This document shows positions 1 to 8,071 of a stretch of 64,000 nucleotides of DNA, one piece after another (the stretch's first letter is position 1; each line of letters begins with the position of its first letter). The DNA comes from Halostagnicola sp. A-GB9-2 (GTDB lineage: Archaea; Halobacteriota; Halobacteria; Halobacteriales; Natrialbaceae): assembly GCF_030068615.1 (NCBI RefSeq), contig NZ_JASJOC010000001.1, positions 682,001 through 746,000 of the forward strand, written 5' to 3'. The notes beneath the pieces are model-generated. The model had not been told where the DNA came from and made no database searches. It saw only the letters and a program-made list of their open reading frames with translations. The position numbers were made by a program, and so were the translations under genes.

Positions 1-477
1 GATCGGTTCGCCGAGTTCCGCGGCGTTCGAGCGGGCGTAGACGTGGTTATTCGAAAGCCGCACGAGGTCGCCGTCCTCGGCGTCGTCGCTCCAGGTCGCC
101 GCCGACGTGTCCTCGACCCGGGCGGGGTACGGACCCGCCGTCGCCGCGGAGGATTCGGCATTGATCTCGCTGACGCCCGCGGGCACCGGTCGGTGGCGGT
201 CCTGTCTGTCCTCTGCGGCATCAGGTTTCGGCTCGAGGACCGACAGCGCGTCGAAGCCGGTTCTTTCCTCGCCGTACCCACAGTCGACGACCTCGACGTT
301 GATGTCGACGCCGTCGATGTCTTTGATGCGAGTCTTCACCTCGTCTTCGGGATCGAGTTCGTCGGGCGGAACCTTCTGTGAAACGTACACCGTCACGCTG
401 TCCGCTCGCTCGTCGTAGTCGACGCCGATCACGTTCTCGCACTCGAGGAGGTACTCGTAGTCTCGCGTTGTTGGCAT
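1..477 (-). CDS. Putative chymotrypsin-fold serine protease, N-terminal part (cut by window edge)
   Basis: The frame opens at an ATG at 475-477 and stays open to base 1, so only the first 159 codons are present. The first ~70 residues form an acidic alpha/beta segment that includes VTVYVSQKVPPDEL and IDGVDINVEVVDCGYG. A variable linker follows, then LSNNHVYARSN near residues 141-151. That short motif resembles the catalytic-His region of trypsin-like or Nal1-like proteases, where an Asn-His pair follows a strand. The Asp and Ser of the triad would lie outside the window, so protease activity cannot be confirmed here. No signal peptide is visible, which suggests a cytoplasmic protein. Confidence 0.6.
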   Translation of the reverse strand, partial: MPTTRDYEYLLECENVIGVDYDERADSVTVYVSQKVPPDELDPEDEVKTRIKDIDGVDINVEVVDCGYGEERTGFDALSVLEPKPDAAEDRQDRHRPVPAGVSEINAESSAATAGPYPARVEDTSAATWSDDAEDGDLVRLSNNHVYARSNAAELGEPI

Positions 478-668
478 GGGTTCAGTTCACACGCTCCGTA
501 ATAACCAACAGTTAGATCCATAGGAACATAATTGTTTGGCGGAGATTACACCTTCAATCAACGGTTATCGATCAAATTTGAATGCTGAACACGCACGGCC
601 GTTCGTCGCCAGTTTCACCTCACTTAAGGGGTCGCACTTCCTCTCATCGGGCAGGAGGAGTCAAGAGA

Positions 669-1367
669 ATGTCCGACTTGCCGGACGACTTCAAGTGTAC
701 AGTCACGAACTGGGACTACATCTACAGCCTGTGTCGGGACGTCAGCGACGAGGTTCGTCACGACGAGTTCGAACCGGACGTGATCGTCGCGCTCGCTCGA
801 GGCGGCTGGTTCGCGGGGCGGTGCGTCTGCGATTTCCTGGGAATGGACGACCTGACGAGTCTGAAGATGGAACACTACGTCGGCACCGCCGAGAAGACCG
901 GCGAGCCGACGGTCCGGTATCCGATGCCCGAGGGAAGCGTCGAGGGCAAGGACGTTCTCATCATCGACGATATCGCCGACACCGGCGGCTCGATCAAACG
1001 AGCTGAGGAGTACGTCACGGACCGCGACGCGGGCTCGGTTCGGACCGCAACGCTCCAACTGCTCGGCACCAGCGAGTTCGAACCCGACTATGTCGGCGAG
1101 CGACTCGAGGAGTGGACCTGGGTCGTCTACCCGTGGAACTTCATCGAGGACATGGTCGACCTGATCACGAGCGCGATGGAGAAGGCGGATCAGGAGTCCT
1201 ACACGAAAGACGACGTTCGCCACTATCTCAACCACTTCCACGAAGTCGAACGGATCGAGATGGAAATCGCCCAGCCGAACCGGCTGAGCGAGGTCCTGAC
1301 CGAAATGGAACGGCGCGACCTCCTCGAGATGACCGCGCCAGGCCACTGGAAACTGCTCGAGGAGTAA
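669..1367 (+). CDS. Phosphoribosyltransferase family protein (type I PRTase)
   Basis: This 232-aa protein transfers a phosphoribosyl group from PRPP, probably to a purine base or related substrate. The PRPP loop is clear: VLIIDDIADTGGS around residues 96-108. An ALARGGWFAGR segment earlier matches the PPi-binding loop of xanthine/guanine-type enzymes. The last ~60 residues run beyond a minimal PRTase and read as helices ending in RLSEVLTEMERRDLLEM, which could be a winged-helix-like appendage. The ATG at 669 was chosen because it follows a GGAGG-like stretch and starts MSDLPDDF, as in haloarchaeal relatives. The substrate is not determined. Confidence 0.85.
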   Translation: MSDLPDDFKCTVTNWDYIYSLCRDVSDEVRHDEFEPDVIVALARGGWFAGRCVCDFLGMDDLTSLKMEHYVGTAEKTGEPTVRYPMPEGSVEGKDVLIIDDIADTGGSIKRAEEYVTDRDAGSVRTATLQLLGTSEFEPDYVGERLEEWTWVVYPWNFIEDMVDLITSAMEKADQESYTKDDVRHYLNHFHEVERIEMEIAQPNRLSEVLTEMERRDLLEMTAPGHWKLLEE

Positions 1368-1426
1368 CCGTCTTTCCGATACGCCTCGTTTCCGTTCCTA
1401 TACGCTTCGTTTCATCAAGCACTACC

Positions 1427-2092
1427 ATGACAGACCCCGAGAACGAGCCGAATACCGAGAACGATGTCGACGACCAGCTCGAGACGATTCTTCGCGCGTT
1501 TTTGTTGAAAGACGAGGGACGAACGGGCTGGCAGCTTCGCGGCGTCGACAACCCCGAATCCGTCGCCGGGCACACGTGGGGTGTCGCGCTTTTTTGTCTA
1601 CTCTACGCGGACCACGACGACGCACCCGCGGGCGTCGATCCGGATCGTGCGCTCCGAATGGCCGTCGTCCACGATCTCGCCGAAGCCGAAACAGGGGATT
1701 TCGCGACGCGAGCTGACTCGACCGCTGACACCGTCGATCCCGGAGAGAAAGAACAACTCGAGGAGGCCGCGATAACCGATCTGTTCGAGCCGTTCGACGA
1801 GGACGGCGACCTCCGGGCGATCTGGGACGAGTACGAGACTCGAGCGTCACCGACGGCCCGGTTCGTCAAGGACATGGACCTCGTGGACATGTGTTTTCAG
1901 GCGGTCTACTACGAGCGTGAGGAGCGATACGATACTGCGGACGATTCCACTCACGACGAGCAGTTCGCGGAGTACGAGGCGCTCGACGAGTTCTTCGCGA
2001 CCGCGACGCCGCGGATCCGAACCGAGATCGGACGGCGTCTCCTCGAGCGGGCTCGAGAGAGCTACGAAGCGGCGAGAGAACGACGGCGGTAA
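1427..2092 (+). CDS. HD-domain phosphohydrolase, YfbR/HDDC2-like (5'-nucleotidase type)
   Basis: This 221-aa metal-dependent phosphohydrolase is likely to act on deoxynucleoside monophosphates or related phosphates. The HD signature is visible: His49 in AGHTWGVALF, the His82-Asp83 pair in VVHDLAEAETGD, and a later Asp in VKDMDLVDM. The family is usually 180-220 aa, so it is full length. It lies about 60 bp downstream of the phosphoribosyltransferase on the same strand, which fits nucleotide salvage or clean-up. The start at 1427 gives an acidic leader (MTDPENEP) before the conserved helix. The exact substrate is inferred from family only. Confidence 0.8.
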   Translation: MTDPENEPNTENDVDDQLETILRAFLLKDEGRTGWQLRGVDNPESVAGHTWGVALFCLLYADHDDAPAGVDPDRALRMAVVHDLAEAETGDFATRADSTADTVDPGEKEQLEEAAITDLFEPFDEDGDLRAIWDEYETRASPTARFVKDMDLVDMCFQAVYYEREERYDTADDSTHDEQFAEYEALDEFFATATPRIRTEIGRRLLERARESYEAARERRR

Positions 2093-2132
2093 CGGCGACG
2101 AGGGGCTGTTCGGCGTCCTGCGTGCCTCCCGC

Positions 2133-3623
2133 TCATTTTTCAGCTGCGGGTGTCGGAACGGGTTCGGGTCCTTCCCGCGGCGGGTCGTCCCGGTCGTCGT
2201 CTTCATCGGTCGTTGTATCCTCGCCATCCTCGTCGTCGACGATCGCGTTCTTCCACGTGCCTCGAGTGAACCACGCGCCGGCGGCGATCGCGCCGATGAC
2301 GTCACCGACGAGGACGCCCACCCAGATGCCGGTCGTTCCCCAGTCGGCGACGAACAGCAGGTAGACCGTAACGAGTACGCGGCCGAACCAGAGCGCCACC
2401 ACCGAAAAGACCAGCGCGGTTTTCGTGTTGCCCGCGCCGCGGAACGCACCCAGGAAGACCTGCATGACGCCCATGAAGACGAACATCAACGCGGCGATCT
2501 GTAGGTAGGTCGTCCCGTAGGCGAGGGTCTCCGCCCGTCCGTCGACCTCCGCGGTGAGGAACACCGAGACGATCGGTTCGGGGAACAGGAACGCGATCGC
2601 TCCGGCAACTGCCATCACCGCGGCGATCACCCCCGTCGCGAGCCAGGTTGCCCGCTCCGCGCGCTCGGGCTTGTCGGCACCGAGGTTCTGGCCGACAATG
2701 GTATCCGTCGCCTGACTCATCCCCAGCGCCGGGAGAAACGCCAGCGAGATGAGGCGGTTCCCCAGTCCGTAGGCTGCTACGACCGCCGGCGGAAACGTCG
2801 CGACCATCGCCGTCATCGCGATCATCGCGAGCGAACTCATCGACTGCTCGAGTGCCGTCGGGACGCCCAACCTCGTGATCTTGGAGACGTACTTCGGCCG
2901 CGGGATCAGGTGCTCCGCCTCGATCTTCGGGCCGACGTCCGTATAGAACAGGACGTAGAACCCGATCGCCGTGGCCAACCCTCTCGAGAGCACGGTCGCG
3001 ACCGCCGCGCCCTGTATCTCGAGGCGCGGAAACGGACCGACGCCGAAGATCAACACGGGATCGATGACGAGATTGAAAATGACGCTGACGAACATCACGA
3101 CCATCGGCGCGCGGGTGTTGCCGTAGCCGCGCATCAGCGAAACGAAGATAAAGAAGCCGAACAGGAACGGCATCCCGAGAAAGAACACCCGCATGTACTC
3201 CGAAGCGAGCGGGATGATCGCGGCTTCCGTTTCCGCGTCGGCGGGCAACATCGCGAGCATCGAGTCCGTGGCGAAAAAGCCGATTATGCCGATTCCGATC
3301 GCGACGAGCGTGATGAACGAGACGGTCTGGCCGGCGATCAACCCGCCCTTGCCGCTGTCCGCTCCGGTGTGCTGAGCAATCAGAATCGCCCCCGCGGCGG
3401 TAAAGCCCCCGCCGATCGAAATTAAAAAGAAAATCAGCGGAAAGGCGAGGCTCAACGCGCCGACGGCGTCGGGCGAGAGCGCTCCCAGCCAGAACGTGTC
3501 GCCGACGTTGTAGGCGACCTGCAGGAGCTGAATAACCACGAGCGGCCACGCCAACAGGAACATGGGCCGGACGAGCGATCCGTCCGTGAGATCGCTCTCA
3601 CTCGAGGTGTGTTCGGAGGGCAT
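2133..3623 (-). CDS. MATE family multidrug/Na+ efflux transporter
   Basis: A 496-aa integral membrane protein with the twelve hydrophobic segments expected of MATE (NorM/DinF-like) exporters, which expel cationic drugs or metabolites against a Na+ or H+ gradient. Family hallmarks include PLVVIQLLQVAYNVGDTFWLG near the N-terminus, VIFNLVIDPVLIFG in the first half, and the repeated QATDTIVGQNLGA and FRGAGNTKTAL segments marking the two halves. The last ~35 residues are an acidic, disordered cytoplasmic tail. ATG 3623 is preferred, though 3641 and 3677 are in frame. It converges with the HD gene, separated by about 40 bp. Confidence 0.9.
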   Translation of the reverse strand: MPSEHTSSESDLTDGSLVRPMFLLAWPLVVIQLLQVAYNVGDTFWLGALSPDAVGALSLAFPLIFFLISIGGGFTAAGAILIAQHTGADSGKGGLIAGQTVSFITLVAIGIGIIGFFATDSMLAMLPADAETEAAIIPLASEYMRVFFLGMPFLFGFFIFVSLMRGYGNTRAPMVVMFVSVIFNLVIDPVLIFGVGPFPRLEIQGAAVATVLSRGLATAIGFYVLFYTDVGPKIEAEHLIPRPKYVSKITRLGVPTALEQSMSSLAMIAMTAMVATFPPAVVAAYGLGNRLISLAFLPALGMSQATDTIVGQNLGADKPERAERATWLATGVIAAVMAVAGAIAFLFPEPIVSVFLTAEVDGRAETLAYGTTYLQIAALMFVFMGVMQVFLGAFRGAGNTKTALVFSVVALWFGRVLVTVYLLFVADWGTTGIWVGVLVGDVIGAIAAGAWFTRGTWKNAIVDDEDGEDTTTDEDDDRDDPPREGPEPVPTPAAEK

Positions 3624-3848
3624 TACGATTCGAAATAGCATGCCATCTATATGAGTGCTCGTAGCCATTGGCAACATTCCACATGGCAGGATTGGGTCTC
3701 ACCGCCAAAACGCGGACGATCACACTGCGAAGGCAATTTTCTCAGAGGTCCGTCGATATCGGTCCGAGGCCCGTCGATATCAGTGAGGTCGTAAATCGCC
3801 GGACACCCAACCCGTATCGTTTTGTCAGTTGCCTCCCCACTCTGTGTC

Positions 3849-4706
3849 ATGACAATCGGCGTTATCGGCGGCAGCGGAATCTACGAAGCACTGCCACTCG
3901 AGAACACCCGAACGGAATCGGTCTCGACGCCCTACGGCGAACCGAGCGACGACATCACCCTGGGCGAACTCGGCGGGAAGGAGGTTGCGTTCCTTCCGCG
4001 ACACGGAACCGACCACCAACATACGCCGACGGATGCGGAGTACCGGGCGAACATCTACGCGCTCAAATCCGTCGGTGTCGACCGCGTCATCGCCACGAAC
4101 GCCGTCGGGAGCCTCCGTGAGGACCTCCCGCCCCAGACGCTGGTCGTCCCGGACCAGATTTTCGACCGGACGAAACACCGCACTCCGACGTTCTTCGGCG
4201 ACGGGATGGTCGTCCACATGGGATTCGCACAGCCGTACTGCCCGGAGATGGTCGCTCACCTCGCCGAATCCGCGCGGGAGGCGACGGATGCGACCACCGC
4301 CGAAAACGGCACCTACGTCTGTATCGAGGGCCCGCAGTACTCGACGAAAGCAGAAAGCGAATTCTACCGCGAGCAAGGCTGGGACATCATCGGCATGACG
4401 GCGATACCCGAGGCGAAACTCGCCCGCGAAGCGGAGCTGAGCTACGCGACGGTCGCCGGCGTCACCGACTACGACGTCTGGAAAACAGATAGTGAGGTCA
4501 CGCTCGAGGAGGTCCTCGAGAACGCCGAGGCCAACCAGGAGTCGATCAACGAGGTCGTCGAACACGCCATCCGAACCATGCCAGAGGACTTCGAGAGCCA
4601 CGCCTGGTCGGCGCTGGAGGGAACGATCAACACGCCCGCTGAGTCGATTCCCGAGGAGACTCGCGAGCGCGTCGAGCTGTTGGCTGGAGAGTATCTCGAG
4701 GAGTAA
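3849..4706 (+). CDS. mtnP: S-methyl-5'-thioadenosine phosphorylase
   Basis: This 285-aa enzyme phosphorolyses methylthioadenosine to adenine and methylthioribose-1-phosphate, recycling the by-product of polyamine synthesis and SAM use. The purine nucleoside phosphorylase fold shows as IGVIGGSGIYE at the N-terminus, RHGTDHQHTP for phosphate, IATNAVGSLRED, and IEGPQYSTKAES followed by IGMTAIPEAKLAREAE and TDYDVWK near the C-terminus. These match MTAP rather than inosine phosphorylases. ATG 3849 places MTIGVIGGSG directly at the first strand. It is a single gene with its own upstream gap. Confidence 0.92.
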   Translation: MTIGVIGGSGIYEALPLENTRTESVSTPYGEPSDDITLGELGGKEVAFLPRHGTDHQHTPTDAEYRANIYALKSVGVDRVIATNAVGSLREDLPPQTLVVPDQIFDRTKHRTPTFFGDGMVVHMGFAQPYCPEMVAHLAESAREATDATTAENGTYVCIEGPQYSTKAESEFYREQGWDIIGMTAIPEAKLAREAELSYATVAGVTDYDVWKTDSEVTLEEVLENAEANQESINEVVEHAIRTMPEDFESHAWSALEGTINTPAESIPEETRERVELLAGEYLEE

Positions 4707-4774
4707 GTGATCGGGAGCCGCCGTCGCCGGCCGTCGGACGCGACGAAATCGGTTCGCATCACCTCTATTTTTGA

Positions 4775-5125
4775 CCCGCGGCTCGACTCTCCAGAGCCAG
4801 AGAGCGAGCGGCCGACCAAGCTGCCGCGGAAGTAACCGGGTCGCCAGCCGTACTCGCCAGCGTGCTCTCGGAACTGGACACGCGTATCGCCGACACGCCA
4901 GCCCAAGATCTCAGAGAGGTGTCCGGCGTCTCGTCGCTCTCGATTCTTCTCCTCGAGCCGAGAACGCTCGAGAAGGTTATGCTCGGCCCCGAAGGGGACA
5001 CCGAGCCGTTGTACTGGCGGCTTCGAACGTGGCTCCACCGACTCGAACGCTGGTTGTTCGACACGCATCCGCCGACGGAGGATCGGATCGAGTCGCTTCG
5101 AACACTGGAGCACAGATCGCGCTAA
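4775..5125 (+). pseudogene. C-terminal remnant of an HtpX-like M48 metalloprotease
   Basis: An open frame of about 117 codons following a TGA at 4772 reads RERAADQAAAEVTGSPAVL and ends LFDTHPPTEDRIESLRTLE. In M48 peptidases the first segment follows the third zinc ligand, with the consensus E-x-x-A-D-x-x-A-x-x-x-T-G-x-P, and the HPPTxxRIxxL block is the usual C-terminus. The HExxH zinc motif and the N-terminal membrane helices are missing, and no open frame just upstream supplies them. A GTG at 4862 could still start an 87-aa product, but that product would lack all catalytic residues. I read this as a decayed gene with an intact-looking tail. Confidence 0.7.
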
Positions 5126-5171
5126 GAGAGAGGCGGAGAAGAACGGAGCGATTACACCGACTCGACCGAGC

Positions 5172-5555
5172 CTACACTGGTTCGAACGTCAGCACTCGAT
5201 CCCCAGTCGTTTCCGAAACGGCGACCGCGATGTCGACCTCGAGGCCGTTTTCGACCTTCTCGAGGTCGAGACCGGCGACCTGACCGGTGAGCCGAACCGG
5301 GCCGAAGTTCGCGATCGCGGTCGCGTACGGCGCGTCCTCCTCGAACGACGGCGTCGGAACATGGGTCACCGTGAACGTCTCGATCGTCCCGGTACCGGGA
5401 AGGGGTGGTTGCTCGAGTTCGGTCGAACCACACTCCGGACACACCCGACGCGGCGGAAGTGAGCCGTGTCCCTCCGAGCACTCGAGGTAGTACGCCTGAT
5501 CCTCTTCGGCGGCGTCGAGCCAGTCGTCGAAACCGGCGTCTCTTGCTTCGCTCAT
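5172..5555 (-). CDS. DUF35 Zn-ribbon/OB-fold protein, thiolase partner
   Basis: This 127-aa protein has the layout of the archaeal OB-fold partners of acetoacetyl-CoA thiolase and similar condensing enzymes, which shape the acyl-CoA tunnel. An N-terminal helix precedes a zinc ribbon in which one knuckle is CPECGS; the other knuckle is partly degenerate (LECSEGHG). An OB-fold (GTIETFTVTHVP, then GPVRLTGQVAG) makes up the rest. It lies directly downstream of the thiolase and is joined to it through a tandemly repeated coupling region, which supports a joint complex. Confidence 0.85.
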   Translation of the reverse strand: MSEARDAGFDDWLDAAEEDQAYYLECSEGHGSLPPRRVCPECGSTELEQPPLPGTGTIETFTVTHVPTPSFEEDAPYATAIANFGPVRLTGQVAGLDLEKVENGLEVDIAVAVSETTGDRVLTFEPV

Positions 5556-5674
5556 TCGACCACCTCCAGAGCTTCACTCTGGCGTAATCGAATTCGCTCG
5601 CAAGGCTCCCTCATTCGACTCCCTCCAGACGAACGGTCTGGCGTCATCGAACTCGCTCGTAGAGGCTCGCTCAT
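5552..5674 (-). CDS. 40-codon mini-ORF coupled between thiolase and DUF35 genes
   Basis: On the minus strand the thiolase stop and the next ATG overlap as ATGA at 5671-5674. Reading from that ATG gives 40 codons (starting MSEPLRASSM, ending EALEVVE) whose TGA again overlaps the ATG of the DUF35 gene. The ORF arises from duplicated copies of the gene junction: its last residues copy the thiolase C-terminus LEVVE. It may not make a functional protein. It would, however, carry terminating ribosomes to the next start, which keeps the two enzyme genes translationally coupled. Confidence 0.4.
   Translation of the reverse strand: MSEPLRASSMTPDRSSGGSRMREPCERIRLRQSEALEVVE
5553..5674. repeat. Tandem ~60-bp repeat of the thiolase/DUF35 gene junction
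   Basis: The string CATTCGAC(C/T)(A/C)CCTCCA recurs at 5553, 5612 and 5672, a spacing of 59 and 60 bp, and the sequence between is recognisably similar. Each unit contains a short hairpin: CCAGAG-N5-CTCTGG at 5566-5582 and CCAGAC-N5-GTCTGG at 5625-5641. The stem sequences differ but remain self-complementary, so the hairpin is kept while its bases drift. On the minus strand each unit ends in a GGAGG-like ribosome binding site followed by GTCGAATGAG. Confidence 0.8.
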
Positions 5675-6837
5675 TCGACCACCTCCAACACGTGAACCGT
5701 CGCAGAAGCCACGGTTCCGCCCGCGTTGTGTGCGAGGGCAGTCGTCGCGTCTGCGACGGCGTCGCTGTTGACGTGTGCGCCCTCGAGCAAGGACGTGACC
5801 TCAGCGATCTGTGAGGCACCCGTTGCACCGACGGGGTGGCCTTTCGCCTTCAGTCCGCCCGAGAGGTTGACCGGCGTCTCGCCGTCGGCCGTCGTTCGGC
5901 CGTCTCGAGCCGCGGTGAGTCCCTCGCCGACGGGCGCTATGTCGAGCGCTTCGATGGCCAGGACTTCTGCGATCGTAAAGCAGTCGTGGACCTCCGCGAA
6001 ATCGGCGTCGGTCGCGTCGATACCGGCGTCAGCGTACGCCTCCTCGCCCGCTTTGCGTGCCGCGGGCGAGCGCGCGAGGTACTCGCGGTCGTGAAGCGCC
6101 ATTCGATCGCCGCCCTGTCCGGTGCCGGTGATCGCGACCGGCGCGTCGAGGTCGTGTTCCTCGGCGTATGACTCGCTGGTGAGCACGAGCGCCGCCGCTC
6201 CGTCGGAGATCGGACAGGAGTCGTATAGCCCTAACGGCGAGGAAACTTGGGGAGCCTCGAGCACGTCCTCGAGGTCGATCGCTCGCTGGTACTGGGCTTT
6301 CTCGTTCTCGAGTGCGTTGTCGTGGTTCTTGACGGCGATGTGAGCGAGATCTTCGTGTTCTCCGCCGTACGTTTCGAAGTACGCCTGAGCCATCAACGCG
6401 TAGGCTCCGGGGAAGGTGGTCCCCGCCCGAACCTCCCAGAGGTCGTCGGCGGCGATGGCGAGCGCCTCGGTCGCGCCCGCGGTTCCGAGGTTCGTCATCC
6501 GCTCTGCACCTCCGACGAGGAGCACGTCGTCCTCCCCGTTTCGGATCCGCTTGACGGCGTCGGCTACCGCGACGCCGCTCGAGGCGCAGGCGGACTCGTA
6601 CCGCGTCGCCGGAGCCCGAACCCCCGCCGCTTCGGCCATCAACGGCCCCTGATGGCCCTGATGTTCGGAGAGTTCACCCATGAAGTTTCCGTAGAGAACA
6701 CCGTCGACGTCCGACCGTGGAGCACCACTGTGCTCGAACGCATCAATGCTCGCTTGCCCGAAGAGGTCCCGGCTCGTCCGTTCGGGGACGTTCCCGAACG
6801 GCGTGAGTCCGACACCCGCAACGCGTACCTCGCTCAT
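5671..6837 (-). CDS. Thiolase family protein (acetyl-CoA C-acyltransferase-like)
   Basis: A 388-aa condensing enzyme of the archaeal thiolase/SCP2-like type, which in haloarchaea joins or splits acyl-CoA units, for example acetoacetyl-CoA for the mevalonate route. The nucleophilic Cys lies in YESACASSGVAVADA, HDCFTIAEV matches the family region before the C-terminal half, and GGLKAKGHPVGATGASQ carries the C-terminal His and GHPxGxTG loop. Length and order match full-length archaeal members. The adjacent DUF35 gene is the usual partner. Whether it makes acetoacetyl-CoA or acts in beta-oxidation cannot be told from this locus. Confidence 0.9.
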   Translation of the reverse strand: MSEVRVAGVGLTPFGNVPERTSRDLFGQASIDAFEHSGAPRSDVDGVLYGNFMGELSEHQGHQGPLMAEAAGVRAPATRYESACASSGVAVADAVKRIRNGEDDVLLVGGAERMTNLGTAGATEALAIAADDLWEVRAGTTFPGAYALMAQAYFETYGGEHEDLAHIAVKNHDNALENEKAQYQRAIDLEDVLEAPQVSSPLGLYDSCPISDGAAALVLTSESYAEEHDLDAPVAITGTGQGGDRMALHDREYLARSPAARKAGEEAYADAGIDATDADFAEVHDCFTIAEVLAIEALDIAPVGEGLTAARDGRTTADGETPVNLSGGLKAKGHPVGATGASQIAEVTSLLEGAHVNSDAVADATTALAHNAGGTVASATVHVLEVVE

Positions 6838-6967
6838 GGCACACCATACCGTAGCGACGGGTTAATATCTCGCGGTTACCCGACCGATAGCGAACGAATA
6901 ACACCGTTGACGGATCGTGCCGAGACGGTTCCTCGAGTTTATCAACGATAATCACGCAATTGCCCAT

Positions 6968-8035
6968 ATGGACGGCGAATCGATAGACATTCAGGAGTTA
7001 GTGGACCTCACGGAAACGAGTGCGGTGCCGGGGTACGAAGACAGAGTGCGAGCACACGTCATCGACGCGCTCGAGGAGAGCGTCGATCAGGTTCGGACAG
7101 ATCCGATGGGAAACGTCGTCGGAACGCTCGAGGGTGGGAGTGAGCACTCGGTCGCCGTCGCCGCTCACATGGACGAGATCGGGTTTATGGTCAGCCACGT
7201 TCGTGGTAGCGAAGGCGACTTTGGGTTCCTCGAACTCGACGCGCTCGGGGGGTGGGACGCCCGCGTGCTCAAAGCCCAGCGGGTCACGATCCACGCCGAG
7301 GACGGCGATATTCCAGGAATCATCGGCTCGCCGCCGCCCCACACTCTCGACGAGGAAAAACGAGAGAAGACGCCCGAAGTCGACGACGTCGCCGTCGACA
7401 CAGGGCTCCGAGCCGAGGAACTCGAGGAGCGCGTTTCAGTCGGCGACCTCGTCACGATGGAGCAGACAACCAAACGCGTCGGCGAGACGGTGACTGGAAA
7501 GGCCCTCGACGACCGCGTCTGTCTGTTCACCATGCTCGAGGCGGCGCGTCGGATCGAGGATCCGGAAGCGACGATCCACTTCTGTGCGACCGTCCAGGAG
7601 GAGGTCGGTCTCCGAGGGGCCCGCGCGCTCGGCGTCGACGTCGATCCGGACCTGGCGATCGCTCTCGACGTGACCGTCGCCAACGACGTTCCCGGGTTTT
7701 CCGAGGGCGAGCACGTGACCGAACTCGGCGAGGGAACCGCGATCAAACTCAAGGACTCGAGCGTGATCACCAACCCGAAAGTCCACCGCCGATTACGGAG
7801 CGTGGCCGAGGATCAAGAAATCGAATATCAACACGAGATCCTCCCCGCGGGCGGCACCGACACCGCCGGCTTCCAGTTCAGCGCCGGAGCGAAACCGGTC
7901 GGCGCGATTTCGATTCCGACCCGATACCTCCACACCGTCACGGAGACCGCACACCTCGAGGATATCGCCGCGACGATCGATCTGCTGACGGCGTTCCTCG
8001 AGAGCGAAGATGGGTCCCACGACTACACGCTATGA
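6968..8035 (+). CDS. M42 family aminopeptidase
   Basis: This 355-aa protein is a cobalt/zinc-type M42 aminopeptidase, whose members form tetrahedral dodecamers (TET) that trim peptides released by the proteasome. Visible family motifs are VAAHMDEIGFMVSH (metal His/Asp), VTGKALDDRVC, TVQEEVGLRGARAL (catalytic Glu pair), IALDVTVANDVPG (metal Asp), and GGTDTAGFQFSAGAKPVG with a final RYLHTVTET (metal His). ATG 6968 was chosen over the upstream GTG at 6917 because MDGESIDIQELVDLTE aligns with the normal N-terminus. It stands alone and converges with trkA. Confidence 0.92.
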   Translation: MDGESIDIQELVDLTETSAVPGYEDRVRAHVIDALEESVDQVRTDPMGNVVGTLEGGSEHSVAVAAHMDEIGFMVSHVRGSEGDFGFLELDALGGWDARVLKAQRVTIHAEDGDIPGIIGSPPPHTLDEEKREKTPEVDDVAVDTGLRAEELEERVSVGDLVTMEQTTKRVGETVTGKALDDRVCLFTMLEAARRIEDPEATIHFCATVQEEVGLRGARALGVDVDPDLAIALDVTVANDVPGFSEGEHVTELGEGTAIKLKDSSVITNPKVHRRLRSVAEDQEIEYQHEILPAGGTDTAGFQFSAGAKPVGAISIPTRYLHTVTETAHLEDIAATIDLLTAFLESEDGSHDYTL

Positions 8036-8071
8036 CGGACGATAGCAAGGAACAGTCCCAACGGAGCGCGG

